In this document: positions 47,772 through 59,597 of the stretch, in pieces
Layout of the letters: each line of letters starts with the position of its first letter
Numbering within the stretch: position 1 is the first letter of the stretch
NCBI GenBank assembly: GCA_005656395.1
Contig: SRSI01000011.1
Span: 1 to 64,000 of the forward strand
DNA length: 64,000 nt
Reading direction: 5' to 3'
Source: Strongyloides papillosus
Lineage: Eukaryota; Nematoda; Chromadorea; Rhabditida; Strongyloididae
Notes under the pieces: model-generated
What the model saw: only the letters and a program-made list of their open reading frames with translations
Database searches by the model: none
What the model was told of the DNA's origin: nothing
Translations under genes and position numbers: made by a program

Positions 47772-47918
47772 CCATTTCCCGGTCAAATTCAACATTTTCC
47801 CAACCGAATTCAACATTTTCCTATTCAATTTCAACATTTTTCCATTCAAATTCAACATTTTCCTATTCAAATTCAACATTTTCCCATTCAAAAACAACAT
47901 TTTTTTTATTCAATTTCG
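47772..47918. repeat. 21-bp minisatellite
   Basis: About six and a half copies of a 21-bp unit (AATTCAACATTTTCC-(T/C)-ATTCA) in tandem, the last one lengthened by a T run. A period of seven codons keeps two plus-strand frames open (IQHFPIQ and FNIFLFK repeats). These are most likely repeat artefacts, not genes. Confidence 0.8.
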
Positions 47919-48017
47919 ACACTTCATAATCATCTTCTTAAAGATTAATTTTAATTTTTTTAGTTATAAGGTATGTTTTTTAATTTTTATTTTATTTTTA
48001 TTTTAAATACGTTCTAA

Positions 48018-49691
48018 TCATATATAAATATAGGGAACAATGTTATTAAGAATAAAATTATACTTGTGTCTAATTAAATGAGTAATAGTTAGATTGTTAC
48101 TATTTTTACCAACACATTTAGATCTTTTAAAGCAATCAAAGTAAGAATCACGCGGTCTACCAATACGTTTCTTAAAGCCGTGAGGGTACCAACATAAACA
48201 TCTTTGAACAATACCATTTTTGTCAATTTTTTTGTATATGAATTTAATCTTAAGTTTGGCTAAATGACGATTTAAATTGCATATACCAATCTCCTTATAC
48301 ATATCTTCATTTGACAATTTCTTAAAGGTATTATCTTCCTCTTTAATCAACCATTTATCTTCCGGTATTAATTTTAGTCTGCGAATTATACTACGCTCTA
48401 CCGATATAAGATTATTCCTTTCAGCTTGTGTTGTAGTCCATAATTGAGCTGCATAACACATGCTTGATCTTATTCTAGTTACAAATAATAATTTCCTAGC
48501 CCTTAGTGAAATATTGAGAAATTTTCTAATGCTGTAGAAATCTTTCCAAGCTCTATTTCTAATTTGTTTCAAAAAGCATCTTTTTTCCGTAATAGACACC
48601 ATTTTTCCTAAATATTCTTCTTCTTTTGAAATTTGCATATCTGCCAAATTCAGTGGGATATGTTTATCCTTCTCATATTGAATTGAAAGCTCCTTACTCA
48701 TTAGAATTTTGCATTTATTCATATTTAATTCCATGCCCATAGGTTGACAAGCTCTAATAAATTTGTCCACCATTAAGCTCAAATCATTCCAACTATTGGC
48801 TAGTAAACACGTATCATCTGCGAAGCACAAATTAGGTACTTTACTGCCTGTTATGTTCACACCATACTTAAAAACCATATTATTATTCATAAAGGCATTT
48901 CTCATAGCCATTTCTAAATTGAAGTTGTATAATAGCGGACTAATTGGACAACCCTGCCGAATACCTCTTGATGGATAAATAGTAATATCACTTCCATATT
49001 CTGGATTTATTATACATTTGATGTTTACATTTAAATCTTTTAAAATTAGTATTAAAGATTTTTCTATACCAATTTTATTAAGATTATACCATATATACTC
49101 TTTATATACCAAATCATACGCTTTTCGGAAATCTAGTAACGCTGTTAGTAGATTTAATTTGTATGTGTGGTGGGTATGAAATATGCTTTCCAAACATACT
49201 ATTGCATCACTACAGCTGTACTTTGGTCTAAAACCAAATTGTGTTTCTGATATTTCATCTAATATTTTCTTTTGAATTCTGTTTAAAATCATTTTAGCAT
49301 ATATTTTGTACCCATGGCTGCATATACTAAGAGGTCTATATGATGATAAGCAATCTTTATTCCCTTTCTTCTTATACAAAAAAAGACATTTTACAGTCTT
49401 CCACTCAGATGGATGTTTAACCTGTTTTAAGCACATGTTGCAGATTAACGTGAAATATCTTATAGCTTTGTTACCCAGACATCTTAGATCATAGGCGTTT
49501 AGTCCATCAACACCTTTCATCTTATTTTTACCACAGCTATATATAGCTGCTTTAGTTTCTGAATCTAGAAAAGGTAACGTTATGTCATTATTCATAAATC
49601 TCTTAATTTCTAATTCTTTCAGTCTTTTTTTATCTTCGGGTTTAATTAGGTATAGATCATTCAGATACTTATTGATATTTTCAACTTTCAC
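48018..49691 (-). CDS. Reverse transcriptase part of RTE-like element
   Basis: 557 codons without a stop, the first one at a GTG, so this is the continuation of the upstream frame rather than an independent gene. RT motifs in order: SSYRPLSICSHGYKIYAKMI (about 116-135), QFGFRPKYSCSDAI (151-164), LDFRKAYD (186-193), RGIRQGCPISPLLYNF (242-257), and the catalytic FADD (290-293). The thumb and C-terminal domain follow (SSMCYAAQLWTTTQ, then SVERSIIRRLKLIPEDKWL). The protein copies the element's RNA at the nicked target. All key residues seen are intact. The frame is offset by one from the endonuclease frame. Confidence 0.9.
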   Translation of the reverse strand: MKVENINKYLNDLYLIKPEDKKRLKELEIKRFMNNDITLPFLDSETKAAIYSCGKNKMKGVDGLNAYDLRCLGNKAIRYFTLICNMCLKQVKHPSEWKTVKCLFLYKKKGNKDCLSSYRPLSICSHGYKIYAKMILNRIQKKILDEISETQFGFRPKYSCSDAIVCLESIFHTHHTYKLNLLTALLDFRKAYDLVYKEYIWYNLNKIGIEKSLILILKDLNVNIKCIINPEYGSDITIYPSRGIRQGCPISPLLYNFNLEMAMRNAFMNNNMVFKYGVNITGSKVPNLCFADDTCLLANSWNDLSLMVDKFIRACQPMGMELNMNKCKILMSKELSIQYEKDKHIPLNLADMQISKEEEYLGKMVSITEKRCFLKQIRNRAWKDFYSIRKFLNISLRARKLLFVTRIRSSMCYAAQLWTTTQAERNNLISVERSIIRRLKLIPEDKWLIKEEDNTFKKLSNEDMYKEIGICNLNRHLAKLKIKFIYKKIDKNGIVQRCLCWYPHGFKKRIGRPRDSYFDCFKRSKCVGKNSNNLTITHLIRHKYNFILNNIVPYIYI

Positions 49692-50958
49692 TGGTAGTGC
49701 TTCCTTTCTTTCTTTCTTTCAAGACTCTAAATACACTTTTAATTTTCTTGTTATTTTCTAGGGCTTCTTTGATTCTATCATGTACGAGTGAGTTCCATTC
49801 ATTCTTAATTGTTTGTCTTATTAATTTATTAATCAGACGAATTTCTATTAAAATCTTGACTTTACTTTCTTTTTTATCTTCATTGTTATCACTGTACGAA
49901 ATAGAATTTAGTAATTTTCTCCTATTACTAAATAAGGACTTAACATGTTCTGAGTATCTTGTACTAGGAATTTGTTTCTCTACTGTAGCTAACTTTGTTA
50001 CTCTTTTAATTTTTTTGATAAACTTTGAATATTCTTTTTCAACATTTTTAAACTCATTTGATGGAATTATCAATTCTTTTTCACCTACTTCGTTCAGTGA
50101 TTTTTCATATTTAATGTTGTAATGTAGTACTTTTTTCTGAAGACATCTAGATTTTTTAATGTAATCACAGAGTTTCTTTGGAAATTTAATTGTCGCTTTT
50201 ACTAATCTGTGATCACTAACCGTCGCATCAAATTTCTTATGGCTCCATGTTTCTACATCTGTAAAAATTCTTTTCATGTTGCATAAAAAGTAGTCTAGTT
50301 GTTTAACACAGAGTCTACCCTTAGTATTGTCTTCAATGCTTTGGGGTTTTATCCATGAAAACTTTTTCCACCAACGTTTCTTAAAAAATGAGTTCACTAT
50401 ACTTATTCTATTTTGAGTACAGAAATTTATCAATCGCTCTCCGTTATCGTTTAATTCATCATATGAATACCTCCCCTTTATTTTTGGTATTGTTTGGCTA
50501 TCAATTGTTCCATTAAAATCACCTGCCAAGATTGTTACTGTTGACATTTGTCTTACTTTAGCATATAATGAGTGTAATTGTAGATAAAATTCATCTTTAT
50601 CTATATCATCATAGCAATTTGTTGGCGCATAGACTGCAATAATGCCTAGAGATTTCCTTTTATCAATATTTACTATCATGTAGCTTAATCTAAAGTTAAT
50701 ATGTTCAATAACTTTAATATGCTTTATGATGTTTTCATTGGAAATTGCAAATCCCACACCACCAATACATTTTTCACTACTTTTACCACATGAAATTAGA
50801 GAATTTCCACATTTCTCCGAAATGCCTTCTTTCACTTTGGTTTCAGTAATTATAGTAATGTCAATCTCGTTGTGGCACAGTTCCTTCATAAGGTTATTTC
50901 TTATTGGATAAGCCTTAATACCTCTTACATTGATTGTTGCTAAGCTTAAAGTCATCAT
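49681..50958 (-). CDS. AP-like endonuclease part of RTE-like element
   Basis: 425 codons from ATG (MMTLSLATINVRG). Exonuclease-endonuclease-phosphatase motifs: ATIN (Asn 10), IITETK (metal-binding Glu), YAPTN, GDFNGT (Asp and Asn), LDYFLC and SDHRLV (Asp-His pair): a complete catalytic set for nicking target DNA. From about residue 270 a Lys-rich linker follows, ending at a stop just after a GAAA tetranucleotide run (49706-49722). The RT frame begins in the next frame within 11 bp. Very likely one protein split by a recent indel. Confidence 0.9.
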   Translation of the reverse strand: MMTLSLATINVRGIKAYPIRNNLMKELCHNEIDITIITETKVKEGISEKCGNSLISCGKSSEKCIGGVGFAISNENIIKHIKVIEHINFRLSYMIVNIDKRKSLGIIAVYAPTNCYDDIDKDEFYLQLHSLYAKVRQMSTVTILAGDFNGTIDSQTIPKIKGRYSYDELNDNGERLINFCTQNRISIVNSFFKKRWWKKFSWIKPQSIEDNTKGRLCVKQLDYFLCNMKRIFTDVETWSHKKFDATVSDHRLVKATIKFPKKLCDYIKKSRCLQKKVLHYNIKYEKSLNEVGEKELIIPSNEFKNVEKEYSKFIKKIKRVTKLATVEKQIPSTRYSEHVKSLFSNRRKLLNSISYSDNNEDKKESKVKILIEIRLINKLIRQTIKNEWNSLVHDRIKEALENNKKIKSVFRVLKERKKGSTTSES

Positions 50959-51362
50959 TATTTACAAATAACAATTGTCATCAAATTTTTCCCGGAAAAA
51001 ATAGTATCAATTTTCAATCTCGAATCAAATATATTACACCACTAATATAGTTTTCACCTATATAACATCTATGATTAGCTCCTTAGCTGTTAGAAATCAC
51101 CACAATCAGCTTAGTATCGGAGGATTCTCAACTACAGTAAATAATAGATGTTTTATTTATTGTATTCTTTCAAAAATAAGAGAGAAATATAAAAACCACC
51201 TCTCACTAGCTAGTCAAAAGAGAGAATAAAAATTAAGAGTATAAGTAAGAATTAATTATTTTTCCAATAACTATTTAGCAAATATTTTATCAAATTCTTC
51301 TATAAATTTAAAGTACTTAAATTTTAAATAAAAAATTTTTATTTATAATTATCTGTTAATAT

Positions 51363-52410
51363 TCATACTCTATTACCTTTAAATCTTGAACTAACTGGTT
51401 TGTCAACATTTTGCCTATATAGATTTGGTATATTTATGCTTTTTTCGAAATAAAATTTTACATAAATACGGTCACCTTTCCTTATAACGCCAAAACCAAT
51501 TTGTTTAGCACTCTTCCATACAAGTGCAGTAAAGTGTCTGGTGCTTCGGCTACCAATATTGCTATTATAATTATAATTTTTGTGTTCACCATACCATTCA
51601 TTCACTATCAATGGAGCAGTAAAAACATTTCCTTTTCCAATATTATCAAATCTTTTTACATTCATTTTACGTGTATTTCTCAGTAATATGCTTAAGCTAT
51701 TTTGGGCAACGTTAGAAAAGTGCTGATTTTCTACTAACCCACTAGCATTGTGTTTCATTCTATAATAATTTATTTCTGATAAAAACTATAAAAAAAGTTA
51801 GAATTTTACGGAAAAAAGTTACCAAATCTTTCATTAATCTATAATTGTATTTAGAATAACAATAGAAATCACAATTACCCCAATGTTTTTTCCAAAATTT
51901 ACTACAATATATTTTTCTGTTTTCTAAAATATCACTAATTATTGGTGGATAAAGAACAGCCATTGGCATCGTGTTGTAATAGGCACTATCTTTTAAAATC
52001 AATTTTTTTGAATATTTTTCTGCTTTATTGAAGTTTTTAAATATCTTTCTATTGCATATATATAATAATCGTTTTTTAAGAAATAATTCCACAATTAAAT
52101 ATTTTAGTTTAGTAGACTTTAATCCACTATCAACAACTTTTCTGTATTTATAATTGTCTGGAGTAAAATGCTTGTTAATGTTATTGGGAAGAACCTTTAC
52201 TAATAGTAAACTAGTAGGTTGAATTTCGGGATGATCTTTTATAACTTGCAATGAAAGATGATATCCTGAGAAATATACTTCACCACGATATAAATAACAC
52301 TTTTTAGGTCCTGGTTTATAAAATGTCGTATATGGGACAGCTAGCTCTTGTGCTTTAACAAGATATATAAAAAGTATAACAGAGGCATAAAGTATTAAGG
52401 AAATATGCAT
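51363..52410 (-). CDS. CAP-B1, secreted CAP-domain protein
   Basis: Predicted 336 aa, exons 51823-52410 and 51363-51785, 37-nt intron after KDL. Signal peptide LILYASVILFIYLVKAQ. Module segments: CYLYRGEVYFSGYHLSLQVI and LLYICNRKIFKNFNKAEKY, then FWKKHWGNCDFYCYSKYN. The CAP domain begins EINYYRMKHNASGLVEN and keeps the His of helix 1 (KHN), NEWYGEHKNY (Glu), and RHFTALVWKSAKQIGFGV (CAP1 signature with His), so a possible metal-binding tetrad can be drawn. Basic tail SSRFKGNRV. A TATA-like ATATAAATAT lies about 32-42 nt before the ATG. Confidence 0.87.
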
Positions 52411-53655
52411 TTTATATATCTGATTATACTTTAGATAAAAACTATATTTATATCATAAAGTAATATAAAGAGAAATAAAATTAATCACGTCATCAATGAC
52501 TACAATAAACATTTTAGTTTTTTAATATTATAACTAAAAAAATTCGAAATCTTTATCAAACAGAAATTAAAAAAAGACCAAACACCACACATATAGGTTT
52601 TAACTTATTAAAGTTCCCAAACCAATATGATCTATCATTTTTACTATAATTTTAGATAATAGATTTCTAATATTACTTATATTTACTATATTTTACTAAA
52701 GTACTATTTAAAAATAATTTTTAACAGTTTATATAAACGTATGGAACTTTTTTTTTTAAAAAGTAACGATTTTTCATTTCTTTATTAGTTACTTTATTTC
52801 AATAACATTTCAGGTTATTACATAATAATAATAATTTCTATATAAGTAAATATTAATATAGTAGAAAATTAAGTTATTTGATCTTTAAATTTTATTAATT
52901 ACAGTAAGTTAACTCATAATCAATTAATTTCTTTTGAATAGACTTTAACATAATATTAAGGATAAGCAAATATCCTTGCATATTTTTATATAGATTAAGT
53001 ACAAGATCTGTTATTAGTCGTTAGACTAGTACAAGCTTGTGTTAAGTCAAATAATTCCTAAGCATCGTGATTTTATGTAAACCCATTGCTGAAAATTTTG
53101 ATAAATACATTAGACTCAAGATACCCACGATATTATAAAACTCTTTACTTTTCGGAGTATTTTCATATTAGAAATGTTCTCTTTATTCCATAAAAAAAGT
53201 TTACGTTTACATGAGTTTTAGGTAAATAAATTTTTATTTTAAAATCTTTTTCGTAAATTAATTATGTCCAGCGTTGATTTTCCTTCAATGCTTTATACCT
53301 TATTAATAATTTTCACTATAACAGGACACGGTACGCGGTTATAATATTAGTTTGAAGAATTCTTATTAAATCAAATACAGTATGAAACAATCATTAATAT
53401 ATTGATCAAATTAATTAAAATGAACAAAATAAAAAATATTATATAATTTTATAGTAGCATTTTGTCGATTGAACAAATAAAATTACCAATAGCATTTTAC
53501 GGTTGAAACGTTCTTCAAAAGCCTCAAATGTAAATACACATTTTTTATCTTTTTAAACTATATTTAGCAAATATTTTCAACATAATTCTTTTAGAAAATT
53601 AAAAGTATTTAAATTTAAAATGAAAAAAATTTTATTTCTAATTATCTATTGATAT
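52411..53655. other. Spacer between CAP-B1 and CAP-B2
   Basis: No gene. It contains one copy of the conserved spacer block (53375-53480) found upstream of every type-B CAP gene. Confidence 0.5.
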
Positions 53656-54699
53656 TTATAACTTATTACCTTTATATATTGAACTAACTGGTCTTAGAAC
53701 ATTTTTTATATATGAATCTTCTTTTTTTGGAGCAACATCGTAAATAACTTTTACATAAATTGTATTAGCTGATTGAAGGATAGCAATACCAATTTGTTTT
53801 GCATTTTTCCACACCATTGCAGTAAAATGGCTGGTGTTTGGACTATAACCACCAGCATTGTAATTATATTCTTTGTGTTCACCATACCAACGATTTATTA
53901 TTAATGGAGCAGTATAACGATTTCCTTTTCCAACATTTTCATATTTTTTTATATCAACTCTATACTTCCTTAATATCATACCTCTTAAAAATTTTAAAGC
54001 AAGTTGAGAAAGTCTTTCGTTTTCTACTAAATTTCCAGAACCATGTTTAAATCTATAATACTCTATTTCTGTCAAAAACTATGAGAAAAGTTATAACACT
54101 ACAGAAAAATTTACCTTTTGCTTCATTACATTAAAGCGGTTTTTAGAATAACAATAATAATCACAGCTACCCCAAAGTGTTCTCCAAAACCTATAACAAA
54201 ATATTTTATTTCCTAAAATATTATCTTTCATTGGTGGATGAAGGGGCAAATATGGTCTAAATTCTTTAGATTTTCGGTCTTTCCAAATCAAATGTTTTAC
54301 ACGTCTTTCTGCAAATCCAAAGGTATAGTAACTTTTTCCATTAATTACGAATATTGGACCTTTTTTACCACAAAACACTATAATTAAATACTTTAATAAA
54401 GTGATCTGTAATGCACTATCAATAACTTTTCTGAATTTATGGTTTTTTGGATTGAAGCCCACAGAAACATCTTGTGGATTAATTTCTGTTAATAGTAAAT
54501 GACTAGGCTCGACAAAATAGAAATCATCTAAAATTTTTTCTTTTAGTTCATATGGAGAAAAATATGTTTCACCACAATATATGTAAAGCTTTTTAGGTCC
54601 TGCAATATACCTTGTTGTATATGTAATAGCTACCTCTTGTTCTTCAACAAGATTTATAAAACATGTAGCAAAAAAAGAAAAAATTAAGAAAATATTCAT
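53656..54699 (-). CDS. CAP-B2, secreted CAP-domain protein
   Basis: Predicted 335 aa, exons 54115-54699 and 53656-54078, 36-nt intron after MKQK. Signal peptide MNIFLIFSFFATCFINLVEE. Module segments: KLYIYCGETYFSPYELKEKI and PIFVINGKSYYTFGFAE; the second has lost its Cys (VIN in place of VCN). FWRTLWGSCDYYCYSKNRF is conserved. CAP: EIEYYRFKHGSGNLVEN with helix-1 His, NRWYGEHKEYNYN, SHFTAMVWKNAKQIGIAI. It groups with CAP-B1 (same SSxxKGN tail and KH). Confidence 0.87.
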
Positions 54700-55599
54700 T
54701 TTTTACATATGAATAAATTTTAGATTAAAAGATCATATTTATATCAAAAAAATAATAAAAATGGAATAAAAAAACATTAATGTTTTAAAAAGTACAATAA
54801 ATATAATTAATATTTGCCATTTCATTTAAAAGAAGTATCAAACTTTTTATCAAATATTAAATTTAAAAAGTTCAAAATTAAAAATAACGGCTTAACCTTT
54901 TAAAGCTTCCGAAACAATATAATATTTTTTTCCAACATTGTAAGAAATTTTACCATTTTGACCATGTAATTTTTTTAAATGCATCTGTTTGTTATATTTA
55001 ATTTAACTAATATTTTATATCAATTTTTTGATCAATCACATATTTTTATTTCAAAATAAAGTTGCAGAGTTCGGCATTAAATTACTAATTGGTTTTTAAT
55101 TTAATTAGCGAATCTCATCATTAATAAATTCTGTAAGTTAAGATTTCACTAACCAATTTTGAATAAACAAATTTAGGTACATATTCTGGTATTACAATTA
55201 TATAACCATTTTTTATCTAGATCAAGCATTAAGCTTTGTTATTTAGCCATTAATCTAGCAGGAACTTGCGTTAGGTCACATGATACCACGTATTGTGTTT
55301 ATATAGAATACTATTGTTAGAAATTTTAATATAAATATATTAGGCTTACGAGTATTCACTGTATTCTCCCAGTATATCCAATATTATGAGCAAATGAACG
55401 ATCTCCTGATCCAATAAAAAGGATACATTTATAAAATTACAAGTAAGTTAATTTTTTATTTTGAAATCAATTTTATAATTTAATTTTCCCTAACGTTAAT
55501 TATTTTTTAATTCTTTAGTGAATTTCTTATCATTTATGCTGCAGCAGAATACAGATTGCCGTTACATCAATTAAATAAAAATTTTACATAAATCGTATC

Positions 55600-55700
55600 C
55601 AGTATGAAACAATCATTAATTTGTTGGTTTAATTAATTAAAATAAACAAAATATAAAATATTATATAATTTAATAATAGCATTTTGTTAATGGAATAAAT
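55600..55700. repeat. Conserved spacer block, copy in the B2/pseudogene spacer
   Basis: Reads GTATGAAACAATCATTAAT, then a TTAATTAAA stretch and AGCATTTTGTTAATGGAATA. It is related to copies at 53375, 57330, 59980, 61755 and 63515. The spacer 54700-55890 otherwise shows no gene. Confidence 0.6.
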
Positions 55701-55889
55701 ACCCGACATTTTATTGGCTCTTTATAGTGGAAAAAATTTGCAAAAAAATGATGAAGACAAAAATTTAGATAAGTATTTTAATTTTTTTAATCTATTTTTA
55801 GTAAATCTTTTTAGCAAATCTTTTAAATAAAATTAAAGTATTTATGTTTAAAATATAAATATTATATATAAAACTATTTGGTTAGTATT

Positions 55890-56940
55890 TATTATCCATT
55901 TAATCTAGATATTCTACACTTTTTCAAGACATTTCATTCAAGTAAATTTAGTATGGTTTTATTCTTAGCGTACATAAGCTTTACATAAATTTTTTCATTT
56001 ATTTGATTAATACCGAAACCAACTTGTTTTGAAAGTTTCCATACCATTGCTGTAAAGTGTTTTGTATTTGGATTATTAATACTTTATTATATTAATACAT
56101 TTTATGTTCACCAAACCAACGATTCAGAATCAGTGGAGCAGTAACAAGATATCCTATTTCAACATTATCAAATTCTTTTATACTCAAATGATCATTCAAT
56201 GACAAAATTTCTTTTAATTTTATTAAGGCAATAGAAGAAAGTTGTTGATTTTCTACTAATTTTTCAGCATCATACTTCCGCCTATAATATGTTAATTCTT
56301 CCAGAAACTATGAAACGAATTAGAATTTTATAGAAAAAAAACTACTTTTTTTTTCGTTAAATAAAAATTATAATTAGAATAACAATGATAATCACAATTT
56401 TTCCAAAGATTCGTCCAAAATTTCCTTCAATATATTTTTTCATGTGTTAAACTACAACTACCTATTGGTGAAAAAACAGGCAAAGATGGTCTTCTCGTGT
56501 GAAGTGAATGGTTGCTTCCTTTTTTCTTCAATACATATTTTAATGCTTTGTAGTATGAACTAAAGGTTTTTCCATTACATACGAATCGTACGTTATTATA
56601 AAGATAGAATTCCAGAATTAAATATTTTGATAAATTGGTTTCTGATGAGCTAGTAGAAATTCTTATGCATTTACGGGTTTTTGGATAAGAAGCAACTCCA
56701 GCAGCAATTGAGGAAATTTTTGTTACTATTAAATTCTTAAGATTAATATAACAGTAATCTTGAATAATTTGCTTCAGCATTTGTTGTAAAGTAGTAAATA
56801 TTTCATCACGATACGAAAAAAAACTTTATTTTTTGGCATATGCATTGTTATATATGTGACAGCTATATCTTGTGTTCTTACAAAGTATATAAAAAAATGT
56901 AACAAAAACACAAAATACTAAGGAGAAATGTATTTTAATT
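55890..56940 (-). pseudogene. CAP-B pseudogene
   Basis: A whole type-B gene in ruins. The start is ATA instead of ATG near 56935 and the leader is shifted out of frame. Exon 1 is then open from about 56815 (module LKQIIQDYCYINLKNLIVTK, then RFVCNGKTFSSYYKALKYVL) to HEKIY, where TGA replaces the Cys of the conserved KIYC-(R/K)-KFW. The frame continues KFWTNLWKNCDYHCYSNYNF. Exon 2 (about 56310-55900) keeps YYRRKYDAEKLVEN, NRWFGEHKMY, a frameshift, TKHFTAMVWKLSKQVGFGI and a late stop. At least four independent lesions. Confidence 0.85.
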
Positions 56941-57298
56941 ACTCTGATTAAATTTTATGCTTCAATTATATTTATATCGAAAGTTAGTAAAAAGTAGAAA
57001 TAAAAATGCTAATATTTTCTACTAGTACATTAAACATTTTGATCCATTTTTTGACCATAACTAAAAAAATATTATAATCTTTATCAATATTAAATTAGAA
57101 CACCGAGATAACATATATGATGATTTTATTCTAATTTTGTAGAATATTTTATATCGCGAATTTTTTTTGCGTTATATTTATTATATTTTTCTAAATTAAT
57201 ATTTGGTATTAATTTTTTAACAGTTAAACCTTTGTAATATTTTTGAACTTTATATAGAACTTTTATTGTAACAAGATTAAGTTTGCTGTTACATTATA

Positions 57299-57430
57299 AC
57301 ATGAAGGTTTTAAATTTACATGTATAAAGTATGAAACTCCATTATTTGGTTATCTAAATTAATTAAAATGTGAAAATAAATATACCATATAATTCGATAG
57401 TGACATTTTGTTGATTGAATAAATTGATTA
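57299..57430. repeat. Conserved spacer block upstream of the CAP-B pseudogene
   Basis: ACATGAAGGTTTT...TTTACATGTATAAAGTATGAAAC, then TTGGTTATCTAAATTAATTA, and TGACATTTTGTTGATTGAATAAA. It is nearly the same as 59954-60090. Confidence 0.65.
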
Positions 57431-57599
57431 ATTACAGCTTTATAAGCAAAAAAGAATCACGAATAAATGATTAAGATAAAAGTATAGCTAAGTATTTTAG
57501 TTTTTAATCTATGTTTAGTAAATACTTTTGGTAAATTTTCTAATAAAATTTAAAGCATCTAAATTTAAAATACAATGATTATATAATATTTGATTGAGA

Positions 57600-58525
57600 A
57601 AAAAATAGTAGCTACTAATGAAATAATTGTATTAAACTATTATTTTCTAAAATTAGAATAAACTTTATGAATCAAAATAGCATTTATTTCACTTAGTATA
57701 TCTTGTAAACAAGGCGCTAGTTTATGTTTCTTACATTAAAGAAATTTGCACATTCCTAATTGAATGACTATTTTGAAAACACATTCGAATGGCATGTAAT
57801 CATTTAGAAATTTACCTCTTAAAAATTCTTATATGCAATTTAATAGATGTTGTTAAATTAGATATATATCTGGTGAATATAGAAGATAAAGTAAAGTTTT
57901 ACTACGTAACTTTTTTAGTCTTTAAAATACTATTTTCAAAAATACTGTGTCCAGCGCTGTTATGGAGTAATATGCAATTTTATAAAGCACTAGTCAAAAA
58001 ATGACTATTTTTAAAATTTTTGGATTCATCTTTATAGTTGTTAGCCAAAACTTCTAAATTTGGACAGTTTTACTAGATGATAAAAAATTTAAATATGTAA
58101 TTTCAATATAAGTCAATTATAAAAATAGCTAGAATTTAAAGATTCAAATTGCTACTATAAAATTTTCAGATCATTTGTATACGATATCTTCGAAAGTAAC
58201 TCTATTGCCGTGTATTTCCAATCGATTTTTATGTCATACACTTACATTTCGGCTAAGTTTGAGATCATAGAAAATTATGACTCTTGTTTATTGTTTTGAC
58301 GACTTCCTTATGAATGAAATTAATTCTATCAAAACATAGTCATACAATTAGTTAATATACGAAATATTATTAAAGCAATTGCTTCTAAATTTCTATATAG
58401 ACAATGCCTTTGTATAAATATATTTATTAAACTTTCTAACAATTAAAAGCTTAAAAAAAATGGATTATTATTTTCCCTCAATCTAATCATTATTAAGTTG
58501 ATATTTATTATTCATGTGTATTAGA
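57600..58525. other. Extra DNA in the pseudogene/CAP-B3 spacer
   Basis: This unit is about 850 bp longer than the 1.77-kb units to its right; the surplus lies here. It shows no terminal repeats that I could identify. A 71-codon plus-strand frame at 57789 is without features. Confidence 0.4.
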
Positions 58526-59552
58526 TCACCCACTAATTTTTTTTAAAACATTTTCCTCAAATTGATTCGGTATGTTTACTTTTTTATCGTAAATGACTTT
58601 AACATAAATATAGTTACCTAATTGAACAACACCAATTCCAATTTTACTTACACTTTTCCACACCATTGCAGTAAAATGCCTTGTTTCCGTACTGCCAAAA
58701 CGTGTATTCCATTTATAATTTTTATGCTCGCCAAACCAATGATTCACAATAAGTGGAGCTTTGGCAAGACTTGCTTTTCCTACATCTTCAAATTTTGTTA
58801 TGTCTATTACACTTCCTAATGATACAATTTCTCTTAGATAATTTAAAGCAGCAGTAAAAAGTTTTTTACTTTCAACTAATTTGCCAGCTCCATACTTCTC
58901 TCTATAATAGTTAATTTCTAATAAAAACTACAGAAGATGTTAGGATTTTATGGAAAAAGGTTACCTTTTCTATCATTACTCGAAAATTTTTTTTAGAATA
59001 ACAATAATAGTCACATGTACCCCAAAGCGTCATCCAAAATTTCCTACAATATACTTTTTCTTTTATCCAATCAGTATATTCTAATTGTGATAGAATAGGC
59101 GAAGATGGTTTTCTTGTGTATCTTATAGGATTATTTCTTTTCTCATTCATCACATATTTTAATGCCATTTGATAGGAATTAAAAGTTCTTCCATTACATA
59201 TATATTTTAATTTATTGTAAATATAAAATTCTTCAATTATAAGCCGGGATATGTGGGTCAAAAATTTTCCAGTGTAAATATTTAAGTACTTTCGCTTTTC
59301 TGGAATAAAAGCTTTACCATTACCAAGCAAAGAAATCTTTGTTAGTAATAAATATTTAGGATGGACATATTGGTGATCTTTAATGATTTCTTCTAACATT
59401 TGTTTCATAGTAACATACATGTTATTACAATATGAATAACACTTTTTATTCCGTCCTATGTGCATTGTCATATATGTAACAGCTAATTCTTGTGTTTTTA
59501 CAAGATTTATAAAAAATGTAATAAAAACATAAGCTATTATGGAAATAAGCAT
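58526..59552 (-). CDS. CAP-B3, secreted CAP-domain protein
   Basis: Predicted 329 aa, exons 58965-59552 and 58526-58927, 37-nt intron after EK. The ATG at 59552 (not the open frame start at 59648) gives MLISIIAYVFITFFINLVKT as signal peptide and has GGTATAAATAC 35 nt upstream. Module segments: KCYSYCNNMYVTMKQMLEEI and LKYICNGRTFNSYQMALKYV. VYCRKFWMTLWGTCDYYCYS follows. CAP: EINYYREKYGAGKLVESKKL (helix-1 His is Tyr), NHWFGEHKNYKWN, RHFTAMVWKSVSKIGIGVV. It ends KKISG. Confidence 0.87.
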
Positions 59553-59586
59553 TTTTATATCTCTGATTAAATTTTTTGGTGCAATT

Positions 59587-59597
59587 GTATTTATACC
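59587..59597 (-). promoter_or_regulatory. TATA box-like motif of CAP-B3
   Basis: GGTATAAATAC on the minus strand, 35 nt before the ATG. It is identical to the motif before CAP-B4. Confidence 0.55.

Larger units (their letters stand above)
48018..51140 (-). mobile_element. RTE-like non-LTR retrotransposon
   Basis: One element read right to left: a GC-richer 5' leader (about 51140-50959), an AP-type endonuclease part (50958-49681) and a reverse transcriptase part (49691-48018). There is no ORF1 with zinc knuckles and no RNase H. The endonuclease-RT layout of about 980 residues and the C-terminal KKRIGRPRDSYFD (like the family's GRPPxRW) favour the RTE clade. The 3' end lies near 47950-48018 without a poly(A). 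It sits between CAP relics and the type-B CAP array. The ends are estimates. Confidence 0.85.

Noticed and set aside
47772..47918. Regular short repeats, CRISPR-like at first glance
   Set aside because: Repeats are directly adjacent without unique spacers, and the genome is eukaryotic. It is a minisatellite.
47670..48006. Two overlapping plus-strand frames with repeated IQHFPIQ or FNIFLFK
   Set aside because: Both come from the 21-bp minisatellite, whose length is a multiple of three and so keeps frames open. No start context or signal peptide.
49697..50122. 141-codon open frame on the plus strand
   Set aside because: It lies antisense inside the endonuclease part of the RTE-like element and is a low-complexity shadow (Leu/Ser/Phe-rich) with no family features. 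The same applies to 48763-48978, 49306-49494 and 50726-50911.
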